DNA of 64,000 nucleotides from an uncultured Oscillospiraceae bacterium. Lineage in GTDB: Bacteria; Bacillota; Clostridia; Oscillospirales; Oscillospiraceae. The notes beneath the pieces were generated by a model. The model searched no databases. It saw nothing but the letters and a program-made list of their open reading frames with translations, and was not told the DNA's origin. The position numbers were made by a program, and so were the translations under genes. Below, piece after piece: positions 8,771-17,637 of the stretch. The stretch covers positions 24,555 to 88,554 of the forward strand of contig CANQMW010000012.1 in NCBI GenBank assembly GCA_947625045.1, read 5' to 3'. Position 1 is the stretch's first letter, and every line of letters starts with the position of its first letter.

Positions 8771-9250
8771 TTAACGGGTGTGGAGCAGCGCCACCGCGTG
8801 GCAGCTTATCCCCTCCCCGGCGCCGGTGAAGCCCATCTTCTCCTCGGTGGTGGCCTTCACACTGACGCAGGATATATCCACGGCCAAGTCCTTGGCGATA
8901 TTTTGGCGCATCTCGTCGATATAGGGTGCCAGCTTGGGCCGCTGGGCGATGACGGTCACGTCGCAGTTTCCGACGGCAAAGCCCGCCTCTGCCGCCGCCT
9001 TTGCCGCCGCCCGGAGGATGACACGGCTGTCGATGCCCTCGGTGGCGGGGTCGTTATCCGGAAAGAGCTTTCCGATGTCCCCCAATGCCGCCGCGCCCAA
9101 AATGGCGTCCGCCAGGGCATGCAGGAGCACGTCCGCGTCCGAGTGGCCCAGAAGGCCCTTGTCATAGGGCACCTCCACCCCGCCCAGAATGAGCTTTCGC
9201 CCCTCCACAAGGCGGTGGGCGTCATATCCGTGGCCAATGCGCATGTTCAT
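8771..9250 (-). CDS. ispF: 2-C-methyl-D-erythritol 2,4-cyclodiphosphate synthase
   Basis: Fifth enzyme of the MEP isoprenoid pathway; it cyclises CDP-methylerythritol 2-phosphate with release of CMP. The 159-residue protein has the zinc ligands in [11 protein letters not shown] and the [11 protein letters not shown] motif, and the C-terminal [15 protein letters not shown]. The ATG overlapping the ispD stop (four bases) follows GAGGAG; a second ATG two codons later is also possible. It forms a two-gene operon with ispD. Confidence 0.95.
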   Translation of the reverse strand: MNMRIGHGYDAHRLVEGRKLILGGVEVPYDKGLLGHSDADVLLHALADAILGAAALGDIGKLFPDNDPATEGIDSRVILRAAAKAAAEAGFAVGNCDVTVIAQRPKLAPYIDEMRQNIAKDLAVDISCVSVKATTEEKMGFTGAGEGISCHAVALLHTR

Positions 9251-9969
9251 GGTTCGCTCCTCTCCGCCAGCAGCGCCCGGGCCAGGGTCAGGTCCAGGGG
9301 CGTGGTGATCTTGATGTTCTCCCCGCTGCCCGGGGAGATGAATATCTTTCCCCCGATGCGCTCCACGGCCAGGCAGTCGTCGGTGATGTCCGGGGCGTTT
9401 TCCGCCGCGTCCTGCAGGGCGGCGCGGATGAGGTCCGCCTGGAAGCACTGGGGCGTCTGGGCCGCCCAGAGGGATGCCCTGTCCGGCGTGGCCGTCACCA
9501 CACCATCCGCGGCCTCCTTGATAGTGTCCCGGACGGGCACGGCGGGCAGGGCCGCCGTGTGGCGGTACGCGGTCCAGAGGGCGTCCAATATGACCTTCTC
9601 CGTCACCAGGGGCCGGGCCCCGTCGTGGATGGCAATGAGCTCCGCTTCCGGCGGCACGGCCGTCACCCCGGCAAGGCATGACTTGGCCCTCGTCTTTCCC
9701 CCCGGCACCACGGCCGTGAGCTTGGATATGTCATACCGGGCACAGAGGCTTTTGACCTCCTCCACCATATCCGCCCGGGCGGCGATGACGATGGCCCGCA
9801 CCGCCTCGGCTTTTTCAAAGGCCAGCACGGAGCGTATGAGCACCGGCATGCCCCCCAGGTCCGCCATCAGCTTGTCCGCGCCGAAGCGCCGGGCGGAGCC
9901 CGCCGCCACGATGACGGCGGCGGCGTAGGGCAGCCGCGCATTCTTCAGTTGTTCCGACGGTCTTCTCAT
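9247..9969 (-). CDS. ispD: 2-C-methyl-D-erythritol 4-phosphate cytidylyltransferase
   Basis: Third MEP-pathway enzyme; transfers CMP from CTP to methylerythritol phosphate. The nucleotide-binding start [15 protein letters not shown], the HDGARPLV motif and the TPQCF motif are present over about 240 residues. The ATG before RRPSEQLK was chosen; a GGGAGG lies 16 bases upstream, which is long, and the only in-frame alternative is a TTG overlapping that site. It is followed directly by ispF. Confidence 0.94.
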   Translation of the reverse strand: MRRPSEQLKNARLPYAAAVIVAAGSARRFGADKLMADLGGMPVLIRSVLAFEKAEAVRAIVIAARADMVEEVKSLCARYDISKLTAVVPGGKTRAKSCLAGVTAVPPEAELIAIHDGARPLVTEKVILDALWTAYRHTAALPAVPVRDTIKEAADGVVTATPDRASLWAAQTPQCFQADLIRAALQDAAENAPDITDDCLAVERIGGKIFISPGSGENIKITTPLDLTLARALLAERSEP

Positions 9970-9995
9970 GGCAAGAGCAACATATCCTCCCAATT

Positions 9996-10039
9996 TGTCC
10001 CATATAAGTGATTATACCCGTTTGGGACATCTTACGCAA
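9996..10039 (-). promoter_or_regulatory. ispDF promoter within an inverted repeat
   Basis: TTGCGT and TATAAT are 17 bases apart on the minus strand. The -10 box sits near the centre of an inverted repeat of TGTCCCA arms spaced by 20 bases (9996-10002 and 10023-10029), which could be a repressor site. No regulator can be named. Confidence 0.6.
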
Positions 10040-10059
10040 GGGCGCGGGGAGGAGTTTTA

Positions 10060-11556
10060 TTGCTGCGGGACAGAAAGCTTGCGTTCAACACGGCGTTGCT
10101 CACCGGCTCAGGCCTCGCCATGCGGTTCGTGGGCATGGTGTGGCAGGTGTGGCTTGTAAGCCGCATCGGCGAGGCGGGCATCGGGCTATTCCAGCTGGTC
10201 ATGAGCGTGAACGCCCTGGCGGTGACGGTGGCCATGAGCGGCAGCCGCTACGCCGTGACGAGGCTGGTATCCGAGGAAAACGGCCTGGAGCGGCCCCACG
10301 GGGCGGCCCAGGCGCTGGGCGCCTGCATGCTCTACGGGCTGGGCTTCGGTCTGGCCGCCGGGCTCATCCTCATGGTCCTTGCCCAGCCCATGGGCTTTCT
10401 CTGGCTGGAGGACGCCCGGACAGTGCGGCCGCTGATGCTCCTGTCGCTGACCATGCCCCTCACCGGCATAGACTCCGTCATGCACGGCTACTTCACCGCC
10501 GTGGGCCGGGTGTGGAAGAGCGTGGCCGTGTCCGTGGGCCAGCAGCTGGTCACCATCGCGGTCACCGCCGCCATGCTGCTCGCGGCCCCAGCGGGAAATC
10601 TGGAATACACCGCGGCGGTCATCACCGGCGGCAGCCTCATAGGGGAGCTGGCCGGCGTCACCGCCCTGGGCCTGGCCTATGCCTTCGACAGGCGGCGCCA
10701 CGACATCGTGCGGGGCGGCGCCCCCGCCCTCGCCGGGATGACGGGCCGGATGCTGCGCATCGCCCTGCCATTGGCGGCGGCGTCCTACGCCAGAAGCGGC
10801 CTCTCCACATTGCAGCACCTTCTGGTGCCCCGGGGCCTGCGGGCCTCGGGCCTCAACGCGGAGAGCGCTCTCGCGGGATATGGGGTCATACAGGGCATGG
10901 CATTACCGGTGGTGCTCTTCCCCTCCTGCCTCATGCTGGCCATCGCGGAGCTCATCGTGCCGAAGCTCACGGAAAAGCAGATACAGGGGCAGCAAGACAG
11001 CATCCGGGCCGTGACGGAGGACGTGCTCTACAAGAGCTTTCTCTTCAGCGCCGTCACCGCCGCCCTGCTCCTGGGGCTGGGGGACAGCCTGGGCCTGGCG
11101 CTCTACGATTCGGCGGAGGCCGGGCGGTATATCCAGCTTTTCGCCCTCATCGTGCCGGTGATGTACATGGACACGGCCACGGACGGCTGCCTCAAGGGCC
11201 TGGGCGAGATGATGTTCTGCATGTACGTGAACATCGCGGACGTGGGCCTTTCCGCGCTGATGGTGTGGCTCATGCTGCCCCGGTGGGGCCTGGGGGCCTA
11301 TATCTTCGTCATCTGCTTCACGGAGATATTCAACTTCGCCCTGAGCCTGTGGCGGCTCCGGCACGTCTCCGGCGCGGGCCTCCCCTGGCGGGCCCTCTGC
11401 CGGGCGGGGCTCTGCGCGCTTTTAAGCGGTCTGGCCGCCCGGCTGCTGGGGACATACACCGGCGCGGGGTCGAGCGTACCGGCGCTGGTCCTGTCCATGG
11501 CCGGGGGACTGGGGCTCTACTGTCTCATGATGCGCAAACACACAACTATCCTTTGA
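10060..11556 (+). CDS. SpoVB-like polysaccharide/lipid flippase (MOP superfamily)
   Basis: A 498-residue membrane protein with about 12-14 hydrophobic segments and the MurJ/SpoVB-like start LAFNTALLTGSGLAMRFVGMVWQVWL. Family members flip lipid-linked cell-wall or spore-cortex precursors. The start is a TTG eight bases after GGAGGA. It is transcribed away from ispD; MEP-pathway genes make the isoprenoid carrier such flippases handle, a possible but unproven link. It could also be a general polysaccharide exporter. Confidence 0.85.
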   Translation: MLRDRKLAFNTALLTGSGLAMRFVGMVWQVWLVSRIGEAGIGLFQLVMSVNALAVTVAMSGSRYAVTRLVSEENGLERPHGAAQALGACMLYGLGFGLAAGLILMVLAQPMGFLWLEDARTVRPLMLLSLTMPLTGIDSVMHGYFTAVGRVWKSVAVSVGQQLVTIAVTAAMLLAAPAGNLEYTAAVITGGSLIGELAGVTALGLAYAFDRRRHDIVRGGAPALAGMTGRMLRIALPLAAASYARSGLSTLQHLLVPRGLRASGLNAESALAGYGVIQGMALPVVLFPSCLMLAIAELIVPKLTEKQIQGQQDSIRAVTEDVLYKSFLFSAVTAALLLGLGDSLGLALYDSAEAGRYIQLFALIVPVMYMDTATDGCLKGLGEMMFCMYVNIADVGLSALMVWLMLPRWGLGAYIFVICFTEIFNFALSLWRLRHVSGAGLPWRALCRAGLCALLSGLAARLLGTYTGAGSSVPALVLSMAGGLGLYCLMMRKHTTIL

Positions 11557-11601
11557 CATCGGGGGCGGTATCTGATAAGCTGTGGTCAGGAAGTGATCAA
11601 A

Positions 11602-12375
11602 ATGCTTTTGACTGTGGACTTATCCAATTCCCGCATCACCCTGGCGGGCGTAAAAGACGGCGCGGTGGCCTTCTCCTGCGGCATGGCCACGGTGAAGACC
11701 CGCACGGCGGACGAATACGCCGCCCTCATGGGCCTCATCCTGGAGCAGCACGGCGCTGTACGGGACAGCTGGGACGGGTGCATATTGTCCTCCGTGGTGC
11801 CGGAGCTCACCCTCACCCTGCGCCAGGCCCTGGAGCTTCTCACGGGAACCTCTCCCATGGTGGTGGGCCCCGGGGTGAAGACCGGGCTCAACATCCGCCT
11901 GGACGACCCCTCGGAGCTGGGAAGCGACTTCGTGGCCGCCGCCGTGGCCGCCCAGGACGCTTACCCCCTGCCGGTGATCACCGTGGACATGGACACCGCC
12001 ATCGGCATGGGCGTCACCGACGGCGAGGGCCGGTATATCGGCGGCGTCATCGCCCCGGGCATCATAACCTCCACCGCCGCCCTCACCAGCCGGGCGTCAT
12101 TGCTGCACAACGTGGTGCCCCAGGCGCCGGGCCACATCATCTGCAAGAACACGGACGAGTCCATGCGCTCGGGCATCATCTACGGCGCCGCCGCCATGCT
12201 GGACGGGCTCCTGCAGGGCATGGAGGAGGAGCTGGGAACGGCCGCCACGGTGGTGGCCACCGGGGTGTGGGCTCCCGCCGTCATCCCCCACTGCCGCCGG
12301 AAGGACATCCGCCTCGACAAGGACCTGATCCCCCGGGGCCTGTGGCTCATATGGAAGAAGAACCAGAAGCGATAA
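11602..12375 (+). CDS. CoaX-like (type III pantothenate kinase) homologue with altered motifs
   Basis: A 257-residue ASKHA-fold protein resembling type III pantothenate kinase, the first step of coenzyme A synthesis. The GGVIAPGI motif is present. However, the phosphate-binding opening reads DLSNSRI where CoaX usually has D-x-G-N-T, and the second signature reads DMDTAIGMG where D-x-G-T-A-x-T is expected. Activity as a kinase is therefore doubtful. The ATG eight bases after AGGA was chosen over an in-frame GTG three codons earlier. It ends at a strong two-way terminator. Confidence 0.75.
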   Translation: MLLTVDLSNSRITLAGVKDGAVAFSCGMATVKTRTADEYAALMGLILEQHGAVRDSWDGCILSSVVPELTLTLRQALELLTGTSPMVVGPGVKTGLNIRLDDPSELGSDFVAAAVAAQDAYPLPVITVDMDTAIGMGVTDGEGRYIGGVIAPGIITSTAALTSRASLLHNVVPQAPGHIICKNTDESMRSGIIYGAAAMLDGLLQGMEEELGTAATVVATGVWAPAVIPHCRRKDIRLDKDLIPRGLWLIWKKNQKR

Positions 12376-12413
12376 AAAAGCCGTCAGCGGAAGCACCGCT
12401 GACGGTCTTTTTT
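12374..12413. terminator. Bidirectional intrinsic terminator
   Basis: A perfect 10-bp stem CCGTCAGCGG with a five-base loop, flanked by A6 on one side and T6 on the other, lies between the convergent CoaX-like gene and the thioesterase gene. It should stop transcription from both sides. Confidence 0.9.
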
Positions 12414-13143
12414 AACGAAGGCGCAGGATCATCTGGGCGGCCACGGCGCCGTCGGGCTTTTGCACCAGCAGGTGCCAGCCCTCCCCGTCTTTGCGGCGGT
12501 AGAGACGCAGCTCCTCCCCCTCCCGGCAGGCGTCCTGGTAGTTGATCTCCGCTTCGGCAATGTCCATGCTCTCCAGCTCCGCCACGGTGAAGGAGCCCAT
12601 GAGCATGCGCACATAGGCCACGTTGTTCATGTGCCGGCCGGTGTCGATGTCCCGGGAACAGACGGTATAGGTCGTGTGCAGATTTTCCGGCTCCGGCTTT
12701 TCCCTGAACCGGGTGAAGAGCCCTTCGCACACCCGCTCCGGCAGGGGCTCCATGTCCACTGGGTAGCCGAACTCCGACGTCTTCATGACCCGGCCCGTGT
12801 CCACGTTCTGGGCCGCCCACTCGGTACGCCCCTCGGCCAGCAGCTCGCCGTCCCGCCTGAGGGTATAGAACCTGTCGCACTTGATGATGCCCGGCTTGCC
12901 CGGCCAGGTCTTCACCGTGACGGTATCGCCGTAACCGGGTACCTTGTGGATGCGCACCCGGGTGCGCACCGCCAGCCAGAAGGCCCTGTGGCCCATCATG
13001 TCGGCGTAGCCTACGTCCATGCGCTCGGCCTGCTCCGCCGCTAGGTCCATGAAGAGGTCAAAAAGCCCCGCCAGCTTCAATTTTCCCTCGTAGTCCAGCT
13101 TGCTGGTATACAGGGTCTCTTCCTTTTCCAGATAGTTTTCCAT
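12412..13143 (-). CDS. Acyl-ACP thioesterase
   Basis: A 243-residue double hot-dog thioesterase of the FatA/FatB-like bacterial group (Acyl-ACP_TE). It hydrolyses acyl-acyl carrier protein. The first hot-dog contains MDLAAEQAERMDVGYADM and FWLAVRTRVRIHKVPGYGD; the second carries the catalytic-type segment DIDTGRHMNNVAYVRML with the family Asn and His. The ATG follows a GGGGAGAG-like site. It is 33 bases after nrdG and may share its transcript. Confidence 0.9.
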   Translation of the reverse strand: MENYLEKEETLYTSKLDYEGKLKLAGLFDLFMDLAAEQAERMDVGYADMMGHRAFWLAVRTRVRIHKVPGYGDTVTVKTWPGKPGIIKCDRFYTLRRDGELLAEGRTEWAAQNVDTGRVMKTSEFGYPVDMEPLPERVCEGLFTRFREKPEPENLHTTYTVCSRDIDTGRHMNNVAYVRMLMGSFTVAELESMDIAEAEINYQDACREGEELRLYRRKDGEGWHLLVQKPDGAVAAQMILRLR

Positions 13144-13176
13144 TTGCTCTCCCCTATATCGAACCGGCACCCCGCT

Positions 13177-13722
13177 CTAGCTGCGGGATGCCGGAAACAT
13201 TTGGTCGTCCCAGAGGACTGGCTTACCCGCCTCGCGGGTCCTGTTCATATCGATGAGCCGCTGGTTCCGGGAGCCCCGGAACCGGAGGCCTATGTCCTTC
13301 TCCGCCAGGATAAAGGGCCCGTCCACCAGCACATCCGTCAGGGCCAGCAGTTCGTCCGTCGCCTCGCAGCGGGGGTGGCTCCCCTCCCGCAGCAGGTCCT
13401 CGTAAACGAAGCCTGTGAAGGCCCAGATGGTCTTCTTGGGGTAGGTCTGCTTCACCCGCCGGAGGAAGGGGACCAAGGCCCGCTGGTTGTCCGGCTCAAA
13501 GGGGTCGCCCCCCAGGAGCGTCAGCCCGTCGATGTACCCCGGCGACAGCATGTCCAAAAGCTTCTCCTCCGTCTGGGCGGTGAAGGGCTGGCCGTAGTCA
13601 AAGTCCCATGTCTGGGGCTGAAAGCATCCCGGGCAGCGGTTGGTGCAGCCGGACACGAACAGCGTCACCCGCACGCCCACGCCGTTGGCGATGTCGCAGT
13701 TTTTGATCTCGCCGTAGTGCAT
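13177..13722 (-). CDS. nrdG: Anaerobic ribonucleotide reductase activating protein
   Basis: Radical SAM activase that installs the glycyl radical on NrdD. The 181-residue protein has the cluster-binding cysteines 26, 30 and 33 in CTNRCPGC (CX3CX2C) and the GGDPFEP segment for SAM binding. It starts three bases after the nrdD stop, so the pair is co-translated. The gene ends in TAG, showing that TAG acts as an ordinary stop in this genome. Confidence 0.96.
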   Translation of the reverse strand: MHYGEIKNCDIANGVGVRVTLFVSGCTNRCPGCFQPQTWDFDYGQPFTAQTEEKLLDMLSPGYIDGLTLLGGDPFEPDNQRALVPFLRRVKQTYPKKTIWAFTGFVYEDLLREGSHPRCEATDELLALTDVLVDGPFILAEKDIGLRFRGSRNQRLIDMNRTREAGKPVLWDDQMFPASRS

Positions 13723-13725
13723 AGT

Positions 13726-15924
13726 TTACAGGTGCAGGACCCGGTCCTTGATCTCCTGGGTGCGGCCCTGGTTCCAGAACTGGGTGCCGATGTAGCCGCA
13801 GGTCCGCCGGGCCACGTTCATCTTGTCCTGGTCGGTGTTGCCGCAGCGGGGGCAACGCCAGATGAGCTTGCCGTCGTCCTCCACGATCTCGATCTCCCCG
13901 TCCCAGCCGCACACCTGGCAGTAGTCGCTCTTGGTGTTGAGCTCGGCGTAGATGATGTTGTCGTAGATGAAGCGCATGACCTGCAGCACCGCCTCCAGGT
14001 TGTTCTGCATGTCGGGCACCTCCACGTAGCTGATGGCGCCGCCGGGAGACAGGTGCTGGAACTGGGCCTCGAATTTCAGCTTGGTGAACGCGTCGATCTC
14101 CTCGGTCACATGCACGTGGTAGGAGTTGGTGATATAGCCCTTGTCGGTGATCCCCTCGATGATGCCGAAGCGTTTCTGCAGGCACTTGGCGAACTTGTAG
14201 GTGGTGCTCTCCAGGGGCGTGCCGTACAGGGAGAAGTCGATGTTGTGCTGTTCCTTCCAACGCTTGCAGGCGGCGTTCATGTACTGCATGATCTCCAGGG
14301 CGAAGGGCGTGGCGGAGGGGTCCGTGTGGCTCTTGCCGGTCATGTACTTGACGCACTCGTAAAGGCCTGCGTAGCCCAGGGAGATGGTTGAGTAGCCGTT
14401 GTAAAGGAGCTTGTCGATGGGCTCGCCCTTCTGCAGTCTCGCCAGGGCGCCGTACTGCCACAGGATGGGCGCCGCGTCGGAGAGGGTCCCCTTCAGACGC
14501 TCGTGGCGGCACATCAGCGCCCGGTGACACAGCTCCAGCCGCTCGTCGAATATCTTCCAGAACTTCTCCAGGTTGCCGCCGGAGGAGAGAGCCACGTCGG
14601 GCAGGTTGATGGTGACCACGCCCTGGTTGAAGCGGCCGTAGTACTTGTGCTTGCCCGGCTCATAGTTGCCGGCGTTGGCGATGTTGCCGATGCCGGCGTC
14701 GGTGAACCGGTCAGGGGTCAGGAAGCTGCGGCAGCCCATGCAGGTGTACACGTCGCCCTTGAGCTCCAGCATCTTCTTCTCGGAGATGTAGTCGGGCACC
14801 ATCCGCTTGGCGGTGCACTTGGCCGCCAGCTTCGTCAGGTAGAAGTAAGGCGTGCCCTCCTCCACGTTGTCCTCCTCCAGCACGTAGATGAGCTTGGGGA
14901 AGGCGGGGGTGACCCATATGCCCTGCTCGTTCTTCACGCCCTCGTAGCGCTGCAGGAGGGTCTCCTCGATGATGATGGCCAGGTCCCTCTTCTCCTGCTC
15001 GCTCTTGGCCTCGTTGAGGTACATGAACACGGTGACGAAGGGGGCCTGTCCGTTGGTGGTCAGCAGCGTTACGACCTGATACTGGATGGTCTGCACGCCC
15101 CGGCGGATCTCCTCCCGCAGGCGCTTTTCCACGATATGGTCCACCTGCTCCTTTTCGGGGATGACGCCCAGGGTGCTGATCTCGTCCCGGACCACGGCGC
15201 GGATCTTCTCCCGGCTCACCTGCACGAAGGGGGCCAGATGGGCCAGAGAGATGGACTGGCCGCCGTACTGGTTGGAGGCCACCTGGGCCACGATCTGGGT
15301 GGCGATGTTGCAGGCGGTGGCGAAGGTGTGGGGCCGCTCGATGAGGGTGTCGGTGATGACGGTGCCGTTCTGGAGCATGTCCTCCAGGTTCACCAGGTCG
15401 CAGTTGTGCATGTGCTGGGCATAGTAGTCCGTGTCATGGAAGTGGATGATGCCCTGCTCATGGGCCTCCACGATGTCGGGGGGCAGCAGCAGGCGGTTGG
15501 TGATGTCCCGGCTGACCTCGCCGGCCATATAGTCCCGCTGGGTGGAGTTGACCACGGGGTTTTTGTTGGAGTTCTCCTGCTTGGCCTCCTCGTTGTTGCA
15601 CTCGATGAGGGCCAGGATGCGGTCGTCGGTGGTGTTGGACTGGCGCACCAGGGAGCGGGTGTAGCGGTAGGTGATATACCGCTTGGCCACCTCATAGGCG
15701 CCGTGGGCCATGATCTGCTCCTCCACCATGTCCTGGATCTCCTCCACGGAGGGAGAACGGCCCAGCTCGATGCAGGCCTTCTCCACCGAGTCCGCGATGC
15801 GGTGGATCTGGGTGTTGGTCATGCGCAGGTCCTCGTCCACCACGTCGTTTGCCTTGCCGATGGCGTTGATGATCTTGGTGATGTCGAAAGCGACTTCCGA
15901 ACCGTTCCTCTTGATGATCTTCAT
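13726..15924 (-). CDS. nrdD: Anaerobic ribonucleoside-triphosphate reductase
   Basis: Reduces ribonucleoside triphosphates to deoxyribonucleotides without oxygen. The 732-residue protein has an N-terminal ATP-cone (about 1-95), the large catalytic barrel, a C-terminal zinc site (CQVCGWDG and CPRCGN) and the glycyl-radical motif RTCGYIG with the radical glycine near residue 710. The ATG before KIIKRNGSEVAF was preferred to an upstream in-frame start. Regulation by NrdR is indicated by the two boxes at its promoter. The presence of this enzyme fits an anaerobic life. Confidence 0.97.
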   Translation of the reverse strand: MKIIKRNGSEVAFDITKIINAIGKANDVVDEDLRMTNTQIHRIADSVEKACIELGRSPSVEEIQDMVEEQIMAHGAYEVAKRYITYRYTRSLVRQSNTTDDRILALIECNNEEAKQENSNKNPVVNSTQRDYMAGEVSRDITNRLLLPPDIVEAHEQGIIHFHDTDYYAQHMHNCDLVNLEDMLQNGTVITDTLIERPHTFATACNIATQIVAQVASNQYGGQSISLAHLAPFVQVSREKIRAVVRDEISTLGVIPEKEQVDHIVEKRLREEIRRGVQTIQYQVVTLLTTNGQAPFVTVFMYLNEAKSEQEKRDLAIIIEETLLQRYEGVKNEQGIWVTPAFPKLIYVLEEDNVEEGTPYFYLTKLAAKCTAKRMVPDYISEKKMLELKGDVYTCMGCRSFLTPDRFTDAGIGNIANAGNYEPGKHKYYGRFNQGVVTINLPDVALSSGGNLEKFWKIFDERLELCHRALMCRHERLKGTLSDAAPILWQYGALARLQKGEPIDKLLYNGYSTISLGYAGLYECVKYMTGKSHTDPSATPFALEIMQYMNAACKRWKEQHNIDFSLYGTPLESTTYKFAKCLQKRFGIIEGITDKGYITNSYHVHVTEEIDAFTKLKFEAQFQHLSPGGAISYVEVPDMQNNLEAVLQVMRFIYDNIIYAELNTKSDYCQVCGWDGEIEIVEDDGKLIWRCPRCGNTDQDKMNVARRTCGYIGTQFWNQGRTQEIKDRVLHL

Positions 15925-16015
15925 GGCGTGCGTCCCCTCTCTTATCCTTTGTCCCACAGTTAACGCGGCCGCCCATGAGCAGGCCGCGGATGGTTACATA
16001 ATCCCGGTAGCCGTT

Positions 16016-16069
16016 ATATTAGCACAATATCTTGTGCCTGTCAACCGTTTCATGACCAATATTTTGTAA
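16016..16069 (-). promoter_or_regulatory. nrdDG promoter with two NrdR-like boxes
   Basis: TTGACA (16039-16044) and TAATAT (16016-16021) are 17 bases apart on the minus strand. The spacer holds GCACAATATCTTGTGC, a near-perfect palindrome like the NrdR box. A second, weaker copy (GACCAATATTTTGTAA, 16054-16069) is offset by exactly 32 bases, about three helical turns, as expected for paired NrdR boxes. NrdR is the ATP/dATP-sensing repressor of ribonucleotide reductases; its gene is not in the window. Confidence 0.85.
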
Positions 16070-16239
16070 GCGGCCAAAACACCCGCAAAGCATTGGGAGC
16101 AGTACATGTCCGGGCTTTTTGCCGGGCAAAAATGCATGTCTTGCCAAAAAAATTTTTTTCCTGCACGGCGGGGACCACCCCTAAATATAGTCATGCCGCC
16201 GCCCGGGATGGGACGGCGGCATGACACATAGGAGAGATA
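16070..16239. other. nrdD-symporter intergenic remainder with terminator-like hairpin
   Basis: The stretch has an A7T7 tract (about 16145-16158) and an 11-bp inverted repeat (TCATGCCGCCG, 16191-16201 with 16214-16224) just after the symporter stop. The hairpin is followed on the minus strand by CTATATTT, a weak U-tract, so it is a probable symporter terminator. I see no gene in it. Confidence 0.55.
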
Positions 16240-17475
16240 TCACCGGGCCAGCTTCTTCTGCAGCCAGTCCCTGCCGTCGGTGAACCGGGACACGATATAG
16301 CACACCACGTAGTCGCCGGCGGCGTTGATCATGGTGGCAGGCGGGTCCACCAGGTTGCCGATGGCCACCAGGATGGGGAACGCCATGGTCATCTGCTCCG
16401 GGAAGAAGATGGAGCATATGATATACTCGCCGATATACCCGCCGCCGGGCACACCGCTCATGCCCACGGAGCTGAGCACCGCCACCAGTACCACGGGAAC
16501 CAGCATCTTGAAGCCCAGATCCTGACCGAACACCCCCAGCACGAAGGCGATCTTCAGCACACAGGAGAAGCAGGAGCCATCCATGTGCATGGTGGCGCCC
16601 AGGGGCAGCACCATGTCGGACACGTCCTTGGAGATGCCGGTGGCCTCCGCCTCCTCCATGTTGGTAGGGATGGTGGCCACGGAGGAGCAGGTGCCAAGGG
16701 ATACCACCGCGGGCTTGGCGATATGGCTGAACATGGTCTTCACCGCGCCCTTGCCGCCGCCGAACCAGGCGAACAGGGGCCAGGCCGTGAAGATATAGAT
16801 AAAGCAAAGCGGATAATAGAGGATGAGCGCCCGACCGTAGCTGGCAGTGATCTGGGGCCCGTAGGAGGCCACCAGGTCGGCAAAGATGGCGAAGAAGGCG
16901 ATGGGCGCATAATAGGTGACGATCTTCACGAACTTCAGCATCACGTTCGTAAGATCCTCCAGGAACTTGCCAACCACGGTGTCATGCCCGCCGTTCAGGT
17001 TCACGGCGAAGCCGAACAGCAGCGAGAACACGATCAGCGGCAGCATGGCCCGGCGGCTCAGAAGGCCCACGAAGTCCTCCGCCGTGAAGAAGTTCACCAG
17101 CATGGTGGAGAAGCTTGCGTACTCCCCCATCTCCTCCTGGGGTATCTCCTGCCAGGGCTCCAGCACCGGCGGGAACACCTTCACCAGCAGGAACATGATC
17201 ACCGCGGCGATGGCGCCGGTGACCACGAAGGTACCGATGGTAACGCCCATGATCTTCCCCGCCCGTTTGCGGCTGCCCATGTTGGCCACCGCACCGGCGA
17301 TGGAGGCGAACACCAGGGGCACCACGATGCAGAACATCATGTTGATGAACACGGTGCCCAGGGGCTTCAGCACCGAGGCGTTGGGCCACACCCAGCCCAC
17401 GACGGCGCCCGCCACCATGGCAATGAGCATCACCGCCATAAAGCGGTAATTCTTCGCGACTGCTTTCTTATCCAT
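16240..17475 (-). CDS. Dicarboxylate/amino acid:cation symporter (DAACS family)
   Basis: A 411-residue membrane symporter of the GltP/DctA/SstT family that takes up dicarboxylates or acidic/neutral amino acids with sodium or protons. Visible features are about eight hydrophobic segments, the serine-rich hairpin region (SLGTCSSVATIPTNM), the MHMDGSCFSCVLK segment and the GxPGGG-type loop (SGVPGGGYIGE) with a C-terminal DPPATMINAAGD. The ATG follows AGGAGG at the normal distance. A TATAAT lies 60 bases upstream with a poor -35. The divergent AraC gene may control it. Confidence 0.93.
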   Translation of the reverse strand: MDKKAVAKNYRFMAVMLIAMVAGAVVGWVWPNASVLKPLGTVFINMMFCIVVPLVFASIAGAVANMGSRKRAGKIMGVTIGTFVVTGAIAAVIMFLLVKVFPPVLEPWQEIPQEEMGEYASFSTMLVNFFTAEDFVGLLSRRAMLPLIVFSLLFGFAVNLNGGHDTVVGKFLEDLTNVMLKFVKIVTYYAPIAFFAIFADLVASYGPQITASYGRALILYYPLCFIYIFTAWPLFAWFGGGKGAVKTMFSHIAKPAVVSLGTCSSVATIPTNMEEAEATGISKDVSDMVLPLGATMHMDGSCFSCVLKIAFVLGVFGQDLGFKMLVPVVLVAVLSSVGMSGVPGGGYIGEYIICSIFFPEQMTMAFPILVAIGNLVDPPATMINAAGDYVVCYIVSRFTDGRDWLQKKLAR

Positions 17476-17575
17476 AAAAACTTCCTCCTGGATAGTCCTC
17501 CGGCCGGGTCTGCCCCGCCGGAATATCTGCCCTATTATAGCGACATAGGAATGCAAATAACATTGCCATATGTGC

Positions 17576-17604
17576 TTGAAACATTTCAAAAAGTGCTGTA
17601 TAGT
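17576..17604 (+). promoter_or_regulatory. Promoter of the AraC gene next to the symporter
   Basis: TTGAAA and TATAGT are separated by 17 bases. The -35 box is part of a palindrome TTGAAACATTTCAA, a possible autoregulatory site. Confidence 0.65.
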
Positions 17605-17637
17605 ATGTCCACGACCCAGTAATGCGAGGTGCTTTGC

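Noticed and set aside
13144..15963. Long plus-strand frames opposite nrdG/nrdD
   Set aside because: They lie fully antisense to well-conserved enzymes and have no family similarity; high GC makes such shadow frames common here.
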